In this document: piece by piece, positions 41,289-49,792 of the stretch | Numbering within the stretch: position 1 is the stretch's first letter | Layout: every line of letters starts with the position of its first letter | Source of the DNA: an uncultured Atopostipes sp. | Lineage (GTDB): Bacteria; Bacillota; Bacilli; Lactobacillales; Carnobacteriaceae_A | Assembly: GCA_910588235.1 (NCBI GenBank) | Contig: CAJUOQ010000003.1 | Span: 24,511-88,510, forward strand | DNA length: 64,000 bases | Direction: 5' to 3' | The notes under the pieces: generated by a model | The model's database searches: none | Told to the model about the DNA's origin: nothing | The model's input: the letters and a program-made list of their open reading frames with translations, nothing else | Program-made: the position numbers and the translations under genes

Positions 41289-41663
41289 TCACATTTCTAT
41301 GTGTTCAAAGCCACGGCCTTTTTTCTTAGCCAGTATCAGTGGAATGTTGTAACGTTTCATGAACATCTTAGCTTTCAGTTTAAATACTTGGGTTTTCATG
41401 CCTTTCACATCAACCACTTTTTTTGACCCATCATTTTCTGTAATAACAAAATCTGGAATATAAGCGATCGCTCTAACCGCCTTTTTGTCGTCACTGGGAT
41501 GCTTAAACTTATCCATGAGCGTGAACCTTACCTGCATATCAAATCCTTGAATTTCGCCTGATTTCTTTAGTATTTTGAGGTAATTATAATAAGCAGCTTC
41601 TGCCTTGCTATCAAAAGTGATTCCGTCAATGGTGACTTTTCGATTCTTATATTTCCTACTCAT
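41289..41663 (-). CDS. DUF1064-family nuclease-like phage protein
   Basis: About 124 residues from ATG 41663. It has the DUF1064 pattern: 'KYKNRKVTIDGITFDSKAEA' at the start, then 'AIAYIPDFVITENDGSKKVV' with the Asp/Glu/Lys residues of a PD-(D/E)XK-like core, then 'DVKGMKTQVFKLKAKMF'. Such proteins are thought to be Holliday-junction or restriction-type endonucleases in phage recombination. It fits the block with SSB and RecT. Catalysis is inferred, not shown. Confidence 0.75.
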   Translation of the reverse strand: MSRKYKNRKVTIDGITFDSKAEAAYYNYLKILKKSGEIQGFDMQVRFTLMDKFKHPSDDKKAVRAIAYIPDFVITENDGSKKVVDVKGMKTQVFKLKAKMFMKRYNIPLILAKKKGRGFEHIEM

Positions 41664-41886
41664 CACTGGCATCATCTTCCATTTGATCCATGTAGTACTC
41701 TCTTTCATTATGCATATAAATCTGTTTCAAAGTATCATTGCTAATATAGAGCTGTTCTCTTGTATCATTGAGTTCTTGCTGGAGTTCTCGAATCGTTTGT
41801 TGTTGTGAGACAACATACCCTCCAGCGATTCCTACAGTAAGAGCTAAAATGATAAGAAGGAGGTACTTTTTCCATTTATTTTTCAT
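41656..41886 (-). CDS. Small membrane-anchored coiled-coil phage protein, 76 aa
   Basis: One N-terminal membrane segment ('YLLLIILALTVGIAGGYVV') is followed by a helix ('QQTIRELQQELNDTREQLYI') and an acidic end (YMDQMEDDASDE). The start overlaps the previous gene's stop. Anchored helical proteins like this occur in early phage operons and may influence superinfection or membrane processes. Function unknown. Confidence 0.55.
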   Translation of the reverse strand: MKNKWKKYLLLIILALTVGIAGGYVVSQQQTIRELQQELNDTREQLYISNDTLKQIYMHNEREYYMDQMEDDASDE

Positions 41887-42260
41887 TTTTCCACTTCCTT
41901 TATTCCCATTCCCAATACCTCTTCAAAACGTTTTGCTGCTTTCATATAATCATAAATTACTGTAGCTACTGTTTCTGGTTCAACTTCAAGTTCTGTGTCG
42001 TTTAATGGATTCCTTCCAAGCACTAATCCTTCAACTTTACTTTGTAGATCTGAAGTACTTATCGGCAACGTTTCTGCAATTTTGCTATACGCTTGCTCTC
42101 TTGTGATTTCTGGTTCCTCTAATCGATCAACTATATCAATTACAGCATTTAAACTTACTGCTTCCTTTTCACTATGCATAATAAATGGATTTGCCAAGGC
42201 GTACCTTTTAAGTTTATAAATTTCATTTTTAAGTTCTTCTTTGTTGAGTTTTTTATTCAT
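41883..42260 (-). CDS. Phage hypothetical protein, 125 aa
   Basis: An acidic, helical protein ('KEELKNEIYKLKRYALANPF', 'VIDIVDRLEEPEITREQAYS') within a chain of overlapping early genes (4-bp overlaps on both sides). No domain recognised. The conserved-looking C-terminus 'AKRFEEVLGMGIKEVEK' follows a Pro/Glu-rich linker. Confidence 0.5.
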   Translation of the reverse strand: MNKKLNKEELKNEIYKLKRYALANPFIMHSEKEAVSLNAVIDIVDRLEEPEITREQAYSKIAETLPISTSDLQSKVEGLVLGRNPLNDTELEVEPETVATVIYDYMKAAKRFEEVLGMGIKEVEK

Positions 42261-42547
42261 TTTCCCTTCTCCTCATCCAATCTAATTCCTGTTTCTTCTT
42301 CAAGTTGTTTTGCAATGTCCGGTAAACTCACATAATCTTTATTAAAAGCATCGAGCAACTCTGCATACTGTTCCATAAATTCTCTTAAGCGTTTCTCTCC
42401 GAATCCATATTTAGTTCTTAATATCCAAATGGGGAACAAATGTGTAATTTTGACCGCTGTATCTGTGGCGTTTCGCTTTACTTTTTCGAGTTCCTTAACC
42501 GTCATGGTAATCTTTTGTTTGTTACGCTGTTTTTTAGTTAATTTCAT
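42257..42547 (-). CDS. Phage hypothetical protein, 96 aa
   Basis: A basic N-terminus ('MKLTKKQRNKQKITMTVKEL') and helical middle ('NATDTAVKITHLFPIWILRT', 'LREFMEQYAELLDAFNKDYV') suggest a small DNA-binding or regulatory protein, of a type often found next to SSB in phages. No recognised family. Overlaps the downstream gene by 4 bp. Confidence 0.5.
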   Translation of the reverse strand: MKLTKKQRNKQKITMTVKELEKVKRNATDTAVKITHLFPIWILRTKYGFGEKRLREFMEQYAELLDAFNKDYVSLPDIAKQLEEETGIRLDEEKGK

Positions 42548-42562
42548 AGCTATCCCTCACAA

Positions 42563-43036
42563 TCAAAATGGGAGATCGTCATCTGATATGTCTGTTGCAT
42601 CAGCATTCGGATTATACGAATCGTTATTTGACGTGAACTGTTCCCCTGAATTTCCTTGAGATTGTCCTTGATAGTTATTGCTTTGTCCCATATTCGATTG
42701 ACCTTGTCTATTTGAACTCTTTGATTCTAAAAACGTTAGATTATCAACTACTACTTCGGTAATATAGATAGTCTTTCCATCATTGTCCTGGTAATTTCTT
42801 GTTTGGATACGTCCTTCAACACCTATCAAACTGCCCTTATTCAAGTTTTCGGAAATAATCTCTGCTGTTTTTCTCCATGCCTGGCAATTTATAAAATCTG
42901 CTTCTCTTTCTCCGTTAGCATTTTTAAAGCTGCGATTAACGGCTAACCTAAAATTTACTACTGCAATTCCGTTCCCTGTATAATTAAGCTCAGGATCGCG
43001 TGTTAAACGACCCGTGAGCGCTACTGTATTAATCAT
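42563..43036 (-). CDS. ssb: Single-stranded DNA-binding protein
   Basis: A 157-residue phage SSB. The OB fold is residues about 1-105 ('NTVALTGRLTRDPELNYTGN', 'VNFRLAVNRSFKNANGEREA', 'FINCQAWRKTAEIISENLNK', 'SLIGVEGRIQTRNYQD'). A Gln/Asn/Ser-rich linker leads to the conserved acidic tip ending 'DISDDDLPF', which recruits replication partners. It overlaps the replisome organizer gene by 8 bp. Confidence 0.95.
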   Translation of the reverse strand: MINTVALTGRLTRDPELNYTGNGIAVVNFRLAVNRSFKNANGEREADFINCQAWRKTAEIISENLNKGSLIGVEGRIQTRNYQDNDGKTIYITEVVVDNLTFLESKSSNRQGQSNMGQSNNYQGQSQGNSGEQFTSNNDSYNPNADATDISDDDLPF

Positions 43037-44183
43037 TTTCTTGTCCCCTTCTCCTTTGATCGACTACCTTTTGTAATTCTTTTCGCCTAGTTTCCCAATC
43101 TATAGATTCAGGCACTCCTTGATCATCCTCTTTTTTCTCAGCGTTATAGTCTTCTTTTGCCCAATCCGGCAAAGTCTCATGTTTTCTTGCTTTTTTATTA
43201 TTAAATTGACTCTTATTTTTTACTTTATTTCTATTTTTTGTATATTCTCTAGCCTGTTCAATGGTTTCAACATTATTGTCTTCCCATTCTTTAAGAACTG
43301 CCTCAATGAAGTTAATAGCCCTACCTTTGATTACAGAATTAACACCAGCTATTTTAATTGCAGCAACTACTAACTCATCGCTATATCTTTCAGACAATTC
43401 AACTAAGACTTCTTTTTGTACAAGGTTTGGAAACATCCATAATTTTTCCCAAGCCCCAAAGACATTTTTAGAAGGTAATTTTTCACCACTGCTACCACCG
43501 TTTTTTTCTTTTCCCTCTGTTGTAGTAGTATTTATCTCTTTCTTATCTTCTCTCTTCTTCTCTTCTTCTATTCTAGTCTTATCTGTTGCGTTACTAGACG
43601 TTAACGTAACGTTACTCCCCTTGTTATTGTCGTTGAGCGATCCTTGGTCATTAGTAACGTTCTTATTTATTTTTGTAACGTCTGGTAACGTTACATTACT
43701 GTTACTTCTTTCTTCGATGATCATCACATATTTCTCTAATTTATCCACTTTGTGCGGAACATTTTCATCATTTGGATCATATCCTAGATGCTCCAATTTT
43801 TTCCTTAGATCAAACCTTTTTTTACGTTCTCGATTCTGTTTTCTGATTCGCTCCATGCCATCAATATTTTGATGTTTTTCCCAATTTAAAACGTCAATCG
43901 TTCCGTCTTTATTAACCTCTATCATTCCGAATTGTTGCAAAGTCTGTAGTGCCACTCTCATAATATTCAGCGAATGGCCTAAAATAGTTGCTAACATTTC
44001 ATCGGTATAAGCTAGATTTTGTCCCATATAAACTAAACCGCCATCATTATTTTTTCCTGCTAAACACAGAATTTGTACCCAGATAATAATGATTGAGTCA
44101 CCTTCAGGCATCGTACGAATAAGCTTTATCTTTTCATCATCAAACATATTTACGGACAACTTTATCCATTTTATTTCTGCCAT
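43029..44183 (-). CDS. Phage replisome organizer protein
   Basis: A 384-residue initiator with the phage replisome organizer N-terminal domain ('EIKWIKLSVNMFDDEKIKLI', 'PEGDSIIIIWVQILCLAGK') and a winged-helix-like stretch ('MRVALQTLQQFGMIEVNKDG'). The middle is low complexity (Asn/Thr/Ser) and encoded by the iteron-containing DNA. The C-terminus has a DnaD-like helical part ('ELSERYSDELVVAAIKIAGV'). It likely melts the origin and loads the host replicative helicase. No phage helicase loader (DnaC-like) gene was found nearby. Confidence 0.88.
   Translation of the reverse strand: MAEIKWIKLSVNMFDDEKIKLIRTMPEGDSIIIIWVQILCLAGKNNDGGLVYMGQNLAYTDEMLATILGHSLNIMRVALQTLQQFGMIEVNKDGTIDVLNWEKHQNIDGMERIRKQNRERKKRFDLRKKLEHLGYDPNDENVPHKVDKLEKYVMIIEERSNSNVTLPDVTKINKNVTNDQGSLNDNNKGSNVTLTSSNATDKTRIEEEKKREDKKEINTTTTEGKEKNGGSSGEKLPSKNVFGAWEKLWMFPNLVQKEVLVELSERYSDELVVAAIKIAGVNSVIKGRAINFIEAVLKEWEDNNVETIEQAREYTKNRNKVKNKSQFNNKKARKHETLPDWAKEDYNAEKKEDDQGVPESIDWETRRKELQKVVDQRRRGQEND
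43588..43705. repeat. Iteron cluster inside the replisome organizer gene, likely origin
   Basis: GTAACGTT occurs at 43606-43613 (in GTAACGTTAC), 43654-43661 and 43685-43692 (in GTAACGTTAC), with near copies at 43675-43682 (GTAACGTC), 43588-43594 and 43698-43704. In protein they encode repeated N-V-T. Replication origins of this kind lie inside the initiator gene of lactococcal phages such as TP901-1. Confidence 0.65.
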
Positions 44184-44220
44184 TACATTCCTCTCCTAGC
44201 CCTAACGTAGGGCTTATGCC

Positions 44221-44952
44221 CTACGCTAGTACAAATGTATTTTCAATGCCTTTTAAATTTTCAGATAGATATTCTTTAACTAGTCGCACTGCTTGGATCT
44301 TCCAAAATCCACCATCGGCTTCAAATAATGCTAGATTTGCGTTCTTATCCAGTCTCAATATAAAATCACTTTCAGGTTGTTTTACCTCTAAAAATGTACG
44401 ATAAGGAGCCAGTTTTACTGGGTTAGGAGCCTTTGCTTTTGCTCGACTTGCGACACCTTGTTTAACTGTCGTAATTTGAGAAACTCCATCATCTTCAATA
44501 TCTGCTCCATCTTCGAATACCAACTTTGAAGCAAAATCAATGGTGTTTTCGCGGTCATATTGATTTAAAAATTTTGATTGCATCATGATATTAAATTCAT
44601 CTGCTGACATAAACTGTCCAAACGAAAGTTTTGGTAAATCTGCTTCTATAGTGATTAATAATGTACGTTTTTTTAGTTCGTCATCTTCGGTATAGACATA
44701 AACTTCACGAGGGTTGTCGACAACAATCATGGTGCGCTGTTCTGCGATTTTATTGATATTGTTCTTATAATAGTCAATTAGGCTATCTAGCGTAGTTAGA
44801 TATAGTCTTTCTGGATATTTTTTCGGATCTAATTCTCTTAAGTTATGACTACCAGCGTCGTAATATTGCTTTCCATCTACTTCGATTGTCTTCTCTTCCC
44901 GTTCTGATAATTCAACTGCATACTGTAATGCCTCTTTTATATTCTCTGTCAT
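44221..44952 (-). CDS. Phage protein of unknown function, DUF2303-like
   Basis: A 243-residue protein ('VELSEREEKTIEVDGKQYYD', 'NINKIAEQRTMIVVDNPREV', 'LLITIEADLPKLSFGQFMSA', 'EGADIEDDGVSQITTVKQGV'). The layout fits proteins of the DUF2303 kind that lie between recombination and replication genes. I cannot confirm the family without a profile search. A small beta-rich core is followed by a helical end 'RLVKEYLSENLKGIENTF'. Confidence 0.55.
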   Translation of the reverse strand: MTENIKEALQYAVELSEREEKTIEVDGKQYYDAGSHNLRELDPKKYPERLYLTTLDSLIDYYKNNINKIAEQRTMIVVDNPREVYVYTEDDELKKRTLLITIEADLPKLSFGQFMSADEFNIMMQSKFLNQYDRENTIDFASKLVFEDGADIEDDGVSQITTVKQGVASRAKAKAPNPVKLAPYRTFLEVKQPESDFILRLDKNANLALFEADGGFWKIQAVRLVKEYLSENLKGIENTFVLA

Positions 44953-44965
44953 TTTTTATTCTCCT

Positions 44966-45376
44966 TTAGTTTGAATTTCTTTTTTTATTGAAATCTATAA
45001 TGTTACCTTCATCGTCGATTTGATCGCCTACATCTGTCTTAAGGTCTCCGTCATCATCAATATATGTTTGTCCAGGTGCGTGTGACTTGAGTTCTCTAGC
45101 CTCAATAAAGCCAGTATCCATGTTTCTGCCTGCCAACATCGTTGTACCTATTGATACCTGTGGCGCTAGTGTAGATTTAACTTGTGCATCAAGTGATAGT
45201 ACTTGTCTATTTTCATCAGGAATAAAATCAATCGTAATTGTTAATTTCCGTTTTTTTGTTGCGTCTGTATCTAAATCAAGAACGTTGCTCATTATTCGTT
45301 CAACTTCTTTTTCAATCTTTTCTTGTACTGCTCCCTCTTGTAGTTCTGCAATATTAAAATCTATGTGTTTCTCCAT
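44966..45376 (-). CDS. Phage protein often named replication terminator-like, 136 aa
   Basis: An acidic protein ('IDFNIAELQEGAVQEKIEKE', 'KLTITIDFIPDENRQVLSLD', 'APGQTYIDDDGDLKTDVGDQ'). This family is commonly labelled 'replication terminator protein' in phages, without experimental support that I know of. It lies between the MBL gene and the DUF2303-like gene. Confidence 0.5.
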   Translation of the reverse strand: MEKHIDFNIAELQEGAVQEKIEKEVERIMSNVLDLDTDATKKRKLTITIDFIPDENRQVLSLDAQVKSTLAPQVSIGTTMLAGRNMDTGFIEARELKSHAPGQTYIDDDGDLKTDVGDQIDDEGNIIDFNKKRNSN

Positions 45377-45389
45377 TGTTCCCTCTCCT

Positions 45390-46088
45390 TTATTCTGCGA
45401 TATATGTTGGTATTCCAGTTGTCATTTCAATTTCTTTTATAAACTGTTCTTTATTACTGTTTCTATCACTTAAATGTACCAGGTGAATTTCTTCTGCTTT
45501 CGATAAATCGTTAGCTCCAAAGAAACTAATTAAGTTATTTAATTCAAAGTGACTTTTTAGAATTCTTTTGTACTGACCTTTATCTATAAAGCCTTGCTCT
45601 ACATTGTTCATTAGGATGTCTATTGAGTAATTACATTCGATCAAAAAATGTGTAATCCCCTTGAATTTGTAGCGGATATAGTAAGTGTCTGTAGCAAACA
45701 ATACCTTCTTGCCGCTTGGCGTTTGAATTAAGAATCCAGCAGGCTCCGCGACATCATGCTCTACTTTAAAGGCTAGAATTTTCCAATCTTTAACAGTAAA
45801 TTGCTGCAGATATTCGTGTGCCTTTACTCTGTAATTTGCTACATCTTTTAAATTATCAGCCGTGCCTTGTGTACAATAAATGCTAAAGGATCCTCGCTTT
45901 AAATAGTCTTTTGCATACTTTGAATGGTCCATGTGCTCATGTGTGATAAGCAAAGCGTCAACCTTGCTCCAATCTAGCTTCATATATTTAGGGCTTATTC
46001 CAGCTTCTAGCAGGAGGGATCTATCTCCATCGGTTAAGAGATAGCCGTTGCCTGCACTACTAGAGCCGAACGTTGTAATCCGGACCAT
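45390..46088 (-). CDS. MBL-fold metallo-hydrolase
   Basis: A 232-residue metallo-beta-lactamase fold protein. Motif 2 is intact ('DALLITHEHMDHSKYAKDYL', HxHxDH), with later His residues in 'LAFKVEHDVAEPAGFLIQTP' and 'HLVHLSDRNSNKEQFIKEI' and an Asp in 'VLFATDTYYIRYKFKGIT'. It lies 1 bp from recT. MBL-fold genes beside recT are frequent in Firmicutes phages and are thought to act in DNA processing, perhaps as nucleases. The substrate is unproven. Confidence 0.8.
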   Translation of the reverse strand: MVRITTFGSSSAGNGYLLTDGDRSLLLEAGISPKYMKLDWSKVDALLITHEHMDHSKYAKDYLKRGSFSIYCTQGTADNLKDVANYRVKAHEYLQQFTVKDWKILAFKVEHDVAEPAGFLIQTPSGKKVLFATDTYYIRYKFKGITHFLIECNYSIDILMNNVEQGFIDKGQYKRILKSHFELNNLISFFGANDLSKAEEIHLVHLSDRNSNKEQFIKEIEMTTGIPTYIAE

Positions 46089-46089
46089 A

Positions 46090-46956
46090 TTAATAACCTG
46101 GATCTAAATCAGCCAAGCTATCGTCCGTTGTGTTCTCTTTAGTTGTCACTGGCGTAGGTTCTGGCTTTGTTTCGTCAAAATCAATAAATTCTTTATTTGC
46201 ATTCTCGCTTACATCTCTTCTAACCTGTGATTCAGTATCTTCCTGTTCTGGCTCTTCATCTGCTAAGATAGCTTGTTGCATCTCAGTGCTTAAGATCCCC
46301 CAACGACTTAACATACTTCTTAATACAGTCTTTTGGGCCATAGCGTCATAATTAGATGCCCATACACCAGATAATTTTTGTTTGTTTTTTCCTTTATTAT
46401 TTTGAATACGATGATCCTCGATCTGTTCCTTTGTCCAATAGACAGTCTTTTCGAAACCATTGAGTAATTGAAAATAACCGAAATATCCAACAACTTCATC
46501 GCTTTCTTTTCCTTGAGGATCAAATTCTAATTCCTCTTTAAATGGGTTCCAGCTCTTTAACTGTCCTTCATAGACGTTCCCAACATTAATTGAACGGTAC
46601 TGGCCACTGCGTTGAGCTAGCTGGATATAACCTTTATAACCAAGAACAAATTGAGCTTTCTTTTCCCAATTATTTGTCTGTTTGTTTTTAGTGTTAAAAG
46701 GAATTAAGTAGACAAATCCAAACTGTTTTTCAATTGGTAAGCTTAGCTGCGCTGCTTGTAAAGCTCCAGAAATGATTGACATTGGATCAGCATCATTTAG
46801 CTGAGGATCGTTGCTTGCTAAAGTGATTAAACTAGATGCAAATTGTGACGATCTATCTTTTAGCACATTATTTAATTGATTTTGAATTGCCGGCGTTTTT
46901 AATAGCCCTTTTAAGCCGTTTCCGCCGTTATTATTTACTAATTGATTATTTGTCAT
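46090..46956 (-). CDS. recT: RecT-family single-strand annealing protein
   Basis: About 288 residues from ATG 46956 (GAGGAG upstream). It has the RecT core: 'SLITLASNDPQLNDADPMSI', 'AAQLSLPIEKQFGFVYLIPF', 'AQFVLGYKGYIQLAQRSGQY' and 'LSGVWASNYDAMAQKTVLRS', plus an acidic tail. It anneals complementary strands during phage recombination. No RecE-like exonuclease is adjacent; the SbcC-like ATPase and MBL protein may provide processing. The upstream extension to 47019 overlaps another gene and is not used. Confidence 0.93.
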   Translation of the reverse strand: MTNNQLVNNNGGNGLKGLLKTPAIQNQLNNVLKDRSSQFASSLITLASNDPQLNDADPMSIISGALQAAQLSLPIEKQFGFVYLIPFNTKNKQTNNWEKKAQFVLGYKGYIQLAQRSGQYRSINVGNVYEGQLKSWNPFKEELEFDPQGKESDEVVGYFGYFQLLNGFEKTVYWTKEQIEDHRIQNNKGKNKQKLSGVWASNYDAMAQKTVLRSMLSRWGILSTEMQQAILADEEPEQEDTESQVRRDVSENANKEFIDFDETKPEPTPVTTKENTTDDSLADLDPGY

Positions 46957-47083
46957 TTTTATTCTCCTCTTCGTTTTTACATTCTTCACATGTTCGTGTA
47001 TAACCAGACTCCTCGCCATCTATTAATGTTGCGCAAGTCTCACAAAATAACCCATCTATAATTCCGTCTGCTACACTACCCAT
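46946..47083 (-). CDS. Small zinc-finger phage protein, 45 aa
   Basis: A short protein 'MGSVADGIIDGLFCETCATL' followed by '..GYTRTCEECKNEEENK', with two Cys pairs (CxxC and CxxC) that could bind one zinc. AAGGAGG lies 8 bases before the ATG, and it overlaps recT by 11 bp and the 67-aa gene by 8 bp. The tight coupling and Cys pattern support a real gene. Function unknown. Confidence 0.65.
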   Translation of the reverse strand: MGSVADGIIDGLFCETCATLIDGEESGYTRTCEECKNEEENKNDK

Positions 47084-47279
47084 CTTTATTTTCCTCCTTG
47101 TGTTTTATTGCTTGTTCTATCATCCAGCTCCAATCAAAGATCACTTTTGAACTATCTTCAAATTCTATAATTGGCGCACCATTTAAAGTTCGAGACAAGC
47201 TTTCCACGCCATATTCGTTCTCTTCTACTTCACCAACGTGCTCACGCATAATAAGGTTGTTCTTATCGAAGTATTTCAT
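47076..47279 (-). CDS. Phage hypothetical protein, 67 aa
   Basis: A small acidic protein ('VGEVEENEYGVESLSRTLNG', 'EDSSKVIFDWSWMIEQAIKH') between the zinc-finger gene and the SbcC-like gene. It has a short beta-rich start and a helix near the end. No family recognised. Confidence 0.5.
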   Translation of the reverse strand: MKYFDKNNLIMREHVGEVEENEYGVESLSRTLNGAPIIEFEDSSKVIFDWSWMIEQAIKHKEENKDG

Positions 47280-49292
47280 TTAAGCCACCTCAACCCGCAA
47301 ATTCTTATGATTGCTTACAGATAAAGTGATTAGTTGCGTGTCAATCTCCAGTAAATCATTAATACTTTCCGCATTATCTACAAATACAGGTACGTAAGTA
47401 GCATAGTAGTCCATCAATGTATTTATGATGTCTAATCCAGCGTTGATTCTCATAGCGTTATTTAATCCGGTAGAGTAATTATTCCCGTCTACAGTAACCT
47501 CACAAGTTTCTTTTAAACCACCATTTATTTGTTCTTCGAACAGCTTAAATTTAACTAATTTGAAACGACTGTTAATCGTGTCAGTAAGTAGGTTAACTTT
47601 AGTGCGAGTGAACTCTTCTAAAAGATATAAACGTTGCTCTAGTTCACCATATTTAACGCTAAGGTCTTGTTCTTGTTCGATTAGCTCTGTTCTACGTTTG
47701 CTTTGTCGTGTATGAAAATCAATCTCGCCTAATTGGTCATTTATTTTGGATAAATAGTCCTTAGCTTTATTAATATCTTGGTTAATTTCATCCACTTCTC
47801 CATCAACGTTTGACTGACCAGAATCAATTTGTCTTTGTAATTCAGCAGCCTGATTCTTTATATCATGAGCTTTTTCAGTCTCTACAAAAGGATTTTGTCC
47901 TTCACGGACCTTGTTAATTTCACTTTCTATTTCTTTGAGACGGTTAGTTAGTCGTTCTTTATCTTTTTCTTCATCTGCAATAACCTTTAAATCGGTTCTG
48001 AGTCCGCTATTTAACTGATCAATTTCATCTTTTAAAGTTTCAATGTGCTTAGCGATTGCAAGCCCTTTTTCTTTATTTTCTTTGAGTTCTAAATCTTTAT
48101 TCGTATTAAATGCTTCTACTTCTTTTTCGTAGGTATAACGAATATTCAGAAGTTCTGCTTCAGGTAAGTCTTGGCCACAAGTCGGACATGTCGTTCTATG
48201 AGCTTCAAAACCCTCCATTTCTCGATCTCGAATCTCATAAAAGTGACTTAAAAGTTTTGCTCTAGAATCCTCAAGTTCTTTAGCCTCTTGTATTTTTCTC
48301 GATACAGCACGCTCAACAGTTGAATTATTACCTTTGATCTCTTCCAGAACTGCGTTAGTTTCTCTTACTTCTGTTTCGGTAGTCTCTTTTTCCTTTAAAA
48401 TATCTTGTAGTTGTTTTTCTAATTCTTCTTTATGATCGAGTTCTAATTCTCTGTAGTATGTTCTCAATTCTGCAATCTCGGTTTTTAACCTAATAACCGA
48501 ATCAGAATTCTTAACCTCAGCTATCTTGTCTCGTAGCTTTTCAATTTGATTTTCAAAGTTTACTTTATCTTTTAGCAACTCATCTTTATCTAGTTTTGAA
48601 ATATCCGGGAGTCCTCTATCTACCTCATCAATACGATCAGGAATTGTTTTAATATCTTTATTTATTTGGTTCATCTGCTGCTCCGTGAGTTGTTTTAATT
48701 CGTCTGCAGGTCTTTCTTCAATTAACTCTTTTAGCGGCTCTAACTCTTTGTTTTCGGCGATAACGTCAACGTCTGTAACATCACCAACCATGTCAATTAA
48801 TGTCTGCCTACGTTCTTGCCACTTTAATTTTTCTGGGAAGTAACTTACGTTAGTAAGTAACTTGAACAAATCTTCATCAATCAATGTTGCCAAGAATTCT
48901 TCATATTCTTTTTTCTTAATAGTTAAATCGTCAATCTTATAAGTCGTCGTATGCCCATCGAACATTTCAACGGCACTACCACGTTTTTTAGTCCATTTTT
49001 CTTTAGTCATTCGAGACAGCTTTGTAGCTTTCCCATCTACTTCGATCTCTGCAATGACTTCTGTTTCAAGATGATTAATTTCATTACCTAGTTTATCTAG
49101 CGGCTTCCAATCAAACGTCGCTTGGTCTACACTGTTTTTCCCAAAAAGCACCCATAAAAATGCATCATATAAAGATGTCTTGCCTGTTCCGTTATCACCA
49201 AAAACATTGATATCTTGGCCATATGTTTCTAATTCATAGTTTTTAAACCCTTTAAAATTGCGTGCGATTAATTTATTTAATTTTAGATTCAT
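47280..49292 (-). CDS. SbcC/Rad50-like AAA ATPase
   Basis: A 670-residue SMC-like ATPase. Walker A is 'NVFGDNGTGKTSLYDAFLWV' (about 30-48). There is a long coiled coil on both sides of a zinc-hook-like 'TTCPTCGQDLPEAE', and the C-terminal half-site is 'GLNNAMRINAGLDIINTLMD' with 'YVPVFVDNAESIN' (Walker B). Relatives clear or process DNA ends with a nuclease partner such as SbcD. No SbcD gene is adjacent; the MBL gene may fill that place (inference). It is the first gene of the recombination block. Confidence 0.88.
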   Translation of the reverse strand: MNLKLNKLIARNFKGFKNYELETYGQDINVFGDNGTGKTSLYDAFLWVLFGKNSVDQATFDWKPLDKLGNEINHLETEVIAEIEVDGKATKLSRMTKEKWTKKRGSAVEMFDGHTTTYKIDDLTIKKKEYEEFLATLIDEDLFKLLTNVSYFPEKLKWQERRQTLIDMVGDVTDVDVIAENKELEPLKELIEERPADELKQLTEQQMNQINKDIKTIPDRIDEVDRGLPDISKLDKDELLKDKVNFENQIEKLRDKIAEVKNSDSVIRLKTEIAELRTYYRELELDHKEELEKQLQDILKEKETTETEVRETNAVLEEIKGNNSTVERAVSRKIQEAKELEDSRAKLLSHFYEIRDREMEGFEAHRTTCPTCGQDLPEAELLNIRYTYEKEVEAFNTNKDLELKENKEKGLAIAKHIETLKDEIDQLNSGLRTDLKVIADEEKDKERLTNRLKEIESEINKVREGQNPFVETEKAHDIKNQAAELQRQIDSGQSNVDGEVDEINQDINKAKDYLSKINDQLGEIDFHTRQSKRRTELIEQEQDLSVKYGELEQRLYLLEEFTRTKVNLLTDTINSRFKLVKFKLFEEQINGGLKETCEVTVDGNNYSTGLNNAMRINAGLDIINTLMDYYATYVPVFVDNAESINDLLEIDTQLITLSVSNHKNLRVEVA

Positions 49293-49320
49293 GCTACACT
49301 CTCCTTAGGTAAATTTTTCT

Positions 49321-49530
49321 TTATTGCTGATTAGGACGGCCATCCTGATCAGCTTTTTTTCGTATACACATCTCTGTTTCTGTGTCTCTTTTTTTCAAAT
49401 CTAATACGGAATACAAAGCTTTAAGCTCTTCATCGATTAGCTGGGCAAGTTGTACGCCTATAATGAAATTAGCCACCTCTTTAAATTCCAGCACTTCAAT
49501 TTTCAATGTTATTAAAGGTTTCTCTAACAC
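49321..49530 (-). CDS. Phage hypothetical protein, 69 aa
   Basis: The start is GTG 49530 with AGGAGG 6 bases upstream. The in-frame ATT seven codons earlier is not used because the ribosome site lies within it. The sequence ('LEKPLITLKIEVLEFKEVAN', 'LAQLIDEELKALYSVLDLKK') is helical and amphipathic with a charged end. It lies between small membrane genes and the SbcC-like gene. Function unknown. Confidence 0.55.
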   Translation of the reverse strand: MLEKPLITLKIEVLEFKEVANFIIGVQLAQLIDEELKALYSVLDLKKRDTETEMCIRKKADQDGRPNQQ

Positions 49531-49543
49531 AATATCCCTCCTT

Positions 49544-49663
49544 TCAATCAAAAAATATATCTATCCAACTTTCGGTTGTATGCTTTTTATCAGCTGCTAA
49601 ATAGCCGATACCGAACGCTATGAATAACATTGTGAGTAGCATCATCCATTCTCTAACTGTCAT
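49544..49663 (-). CDS. Small membrane peptide, 39 aa
   Basis: MTVREWMMLLTMLFIAFGIG followed by YLAADKKHTTESWIDIFFD: one hydrophobic helix with a charged tail. GGAAAGGATGATGATA precedes the ATG, and it overlaps the previous gene. Small membrane peptides are frequent here in phages; the function is unknown. Confidence 0.5.
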   Translation of the reverse strand: MTVREWMMLLTMLFIAFGIGYLAADKKHTTESWIDIFFD

Positions 49664-49781
49664 TATCATCATCCTTTCCGTCGCTACTTGCAGCTTCTTT
49701 TATCCCCTGGATCATTGCGCTACCTACAAATAGCACTAATAAAATTGCACCAGACCATAGTAAAAAATTAATTATTTCCAT
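49653..49781 (-). CDS. Small membrane peptide, 42 aa
   Basis: MEIINFLLWSGAILLVLFVG then 'SAMIQGIKEAASSDG' and an acidic end: one membrane span. AGGAGTGATTAAA gives a good start. It overlaps the next gene by 11 bp, so translation is coupled. Confidence 0.5.
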   Translation of the reverse strand: MEIINFLLWSGAILLVLFVGSAMIQGIKEAASSDGKDDDNDS

Positions 49782-49792
49782 TTTAATCACTC

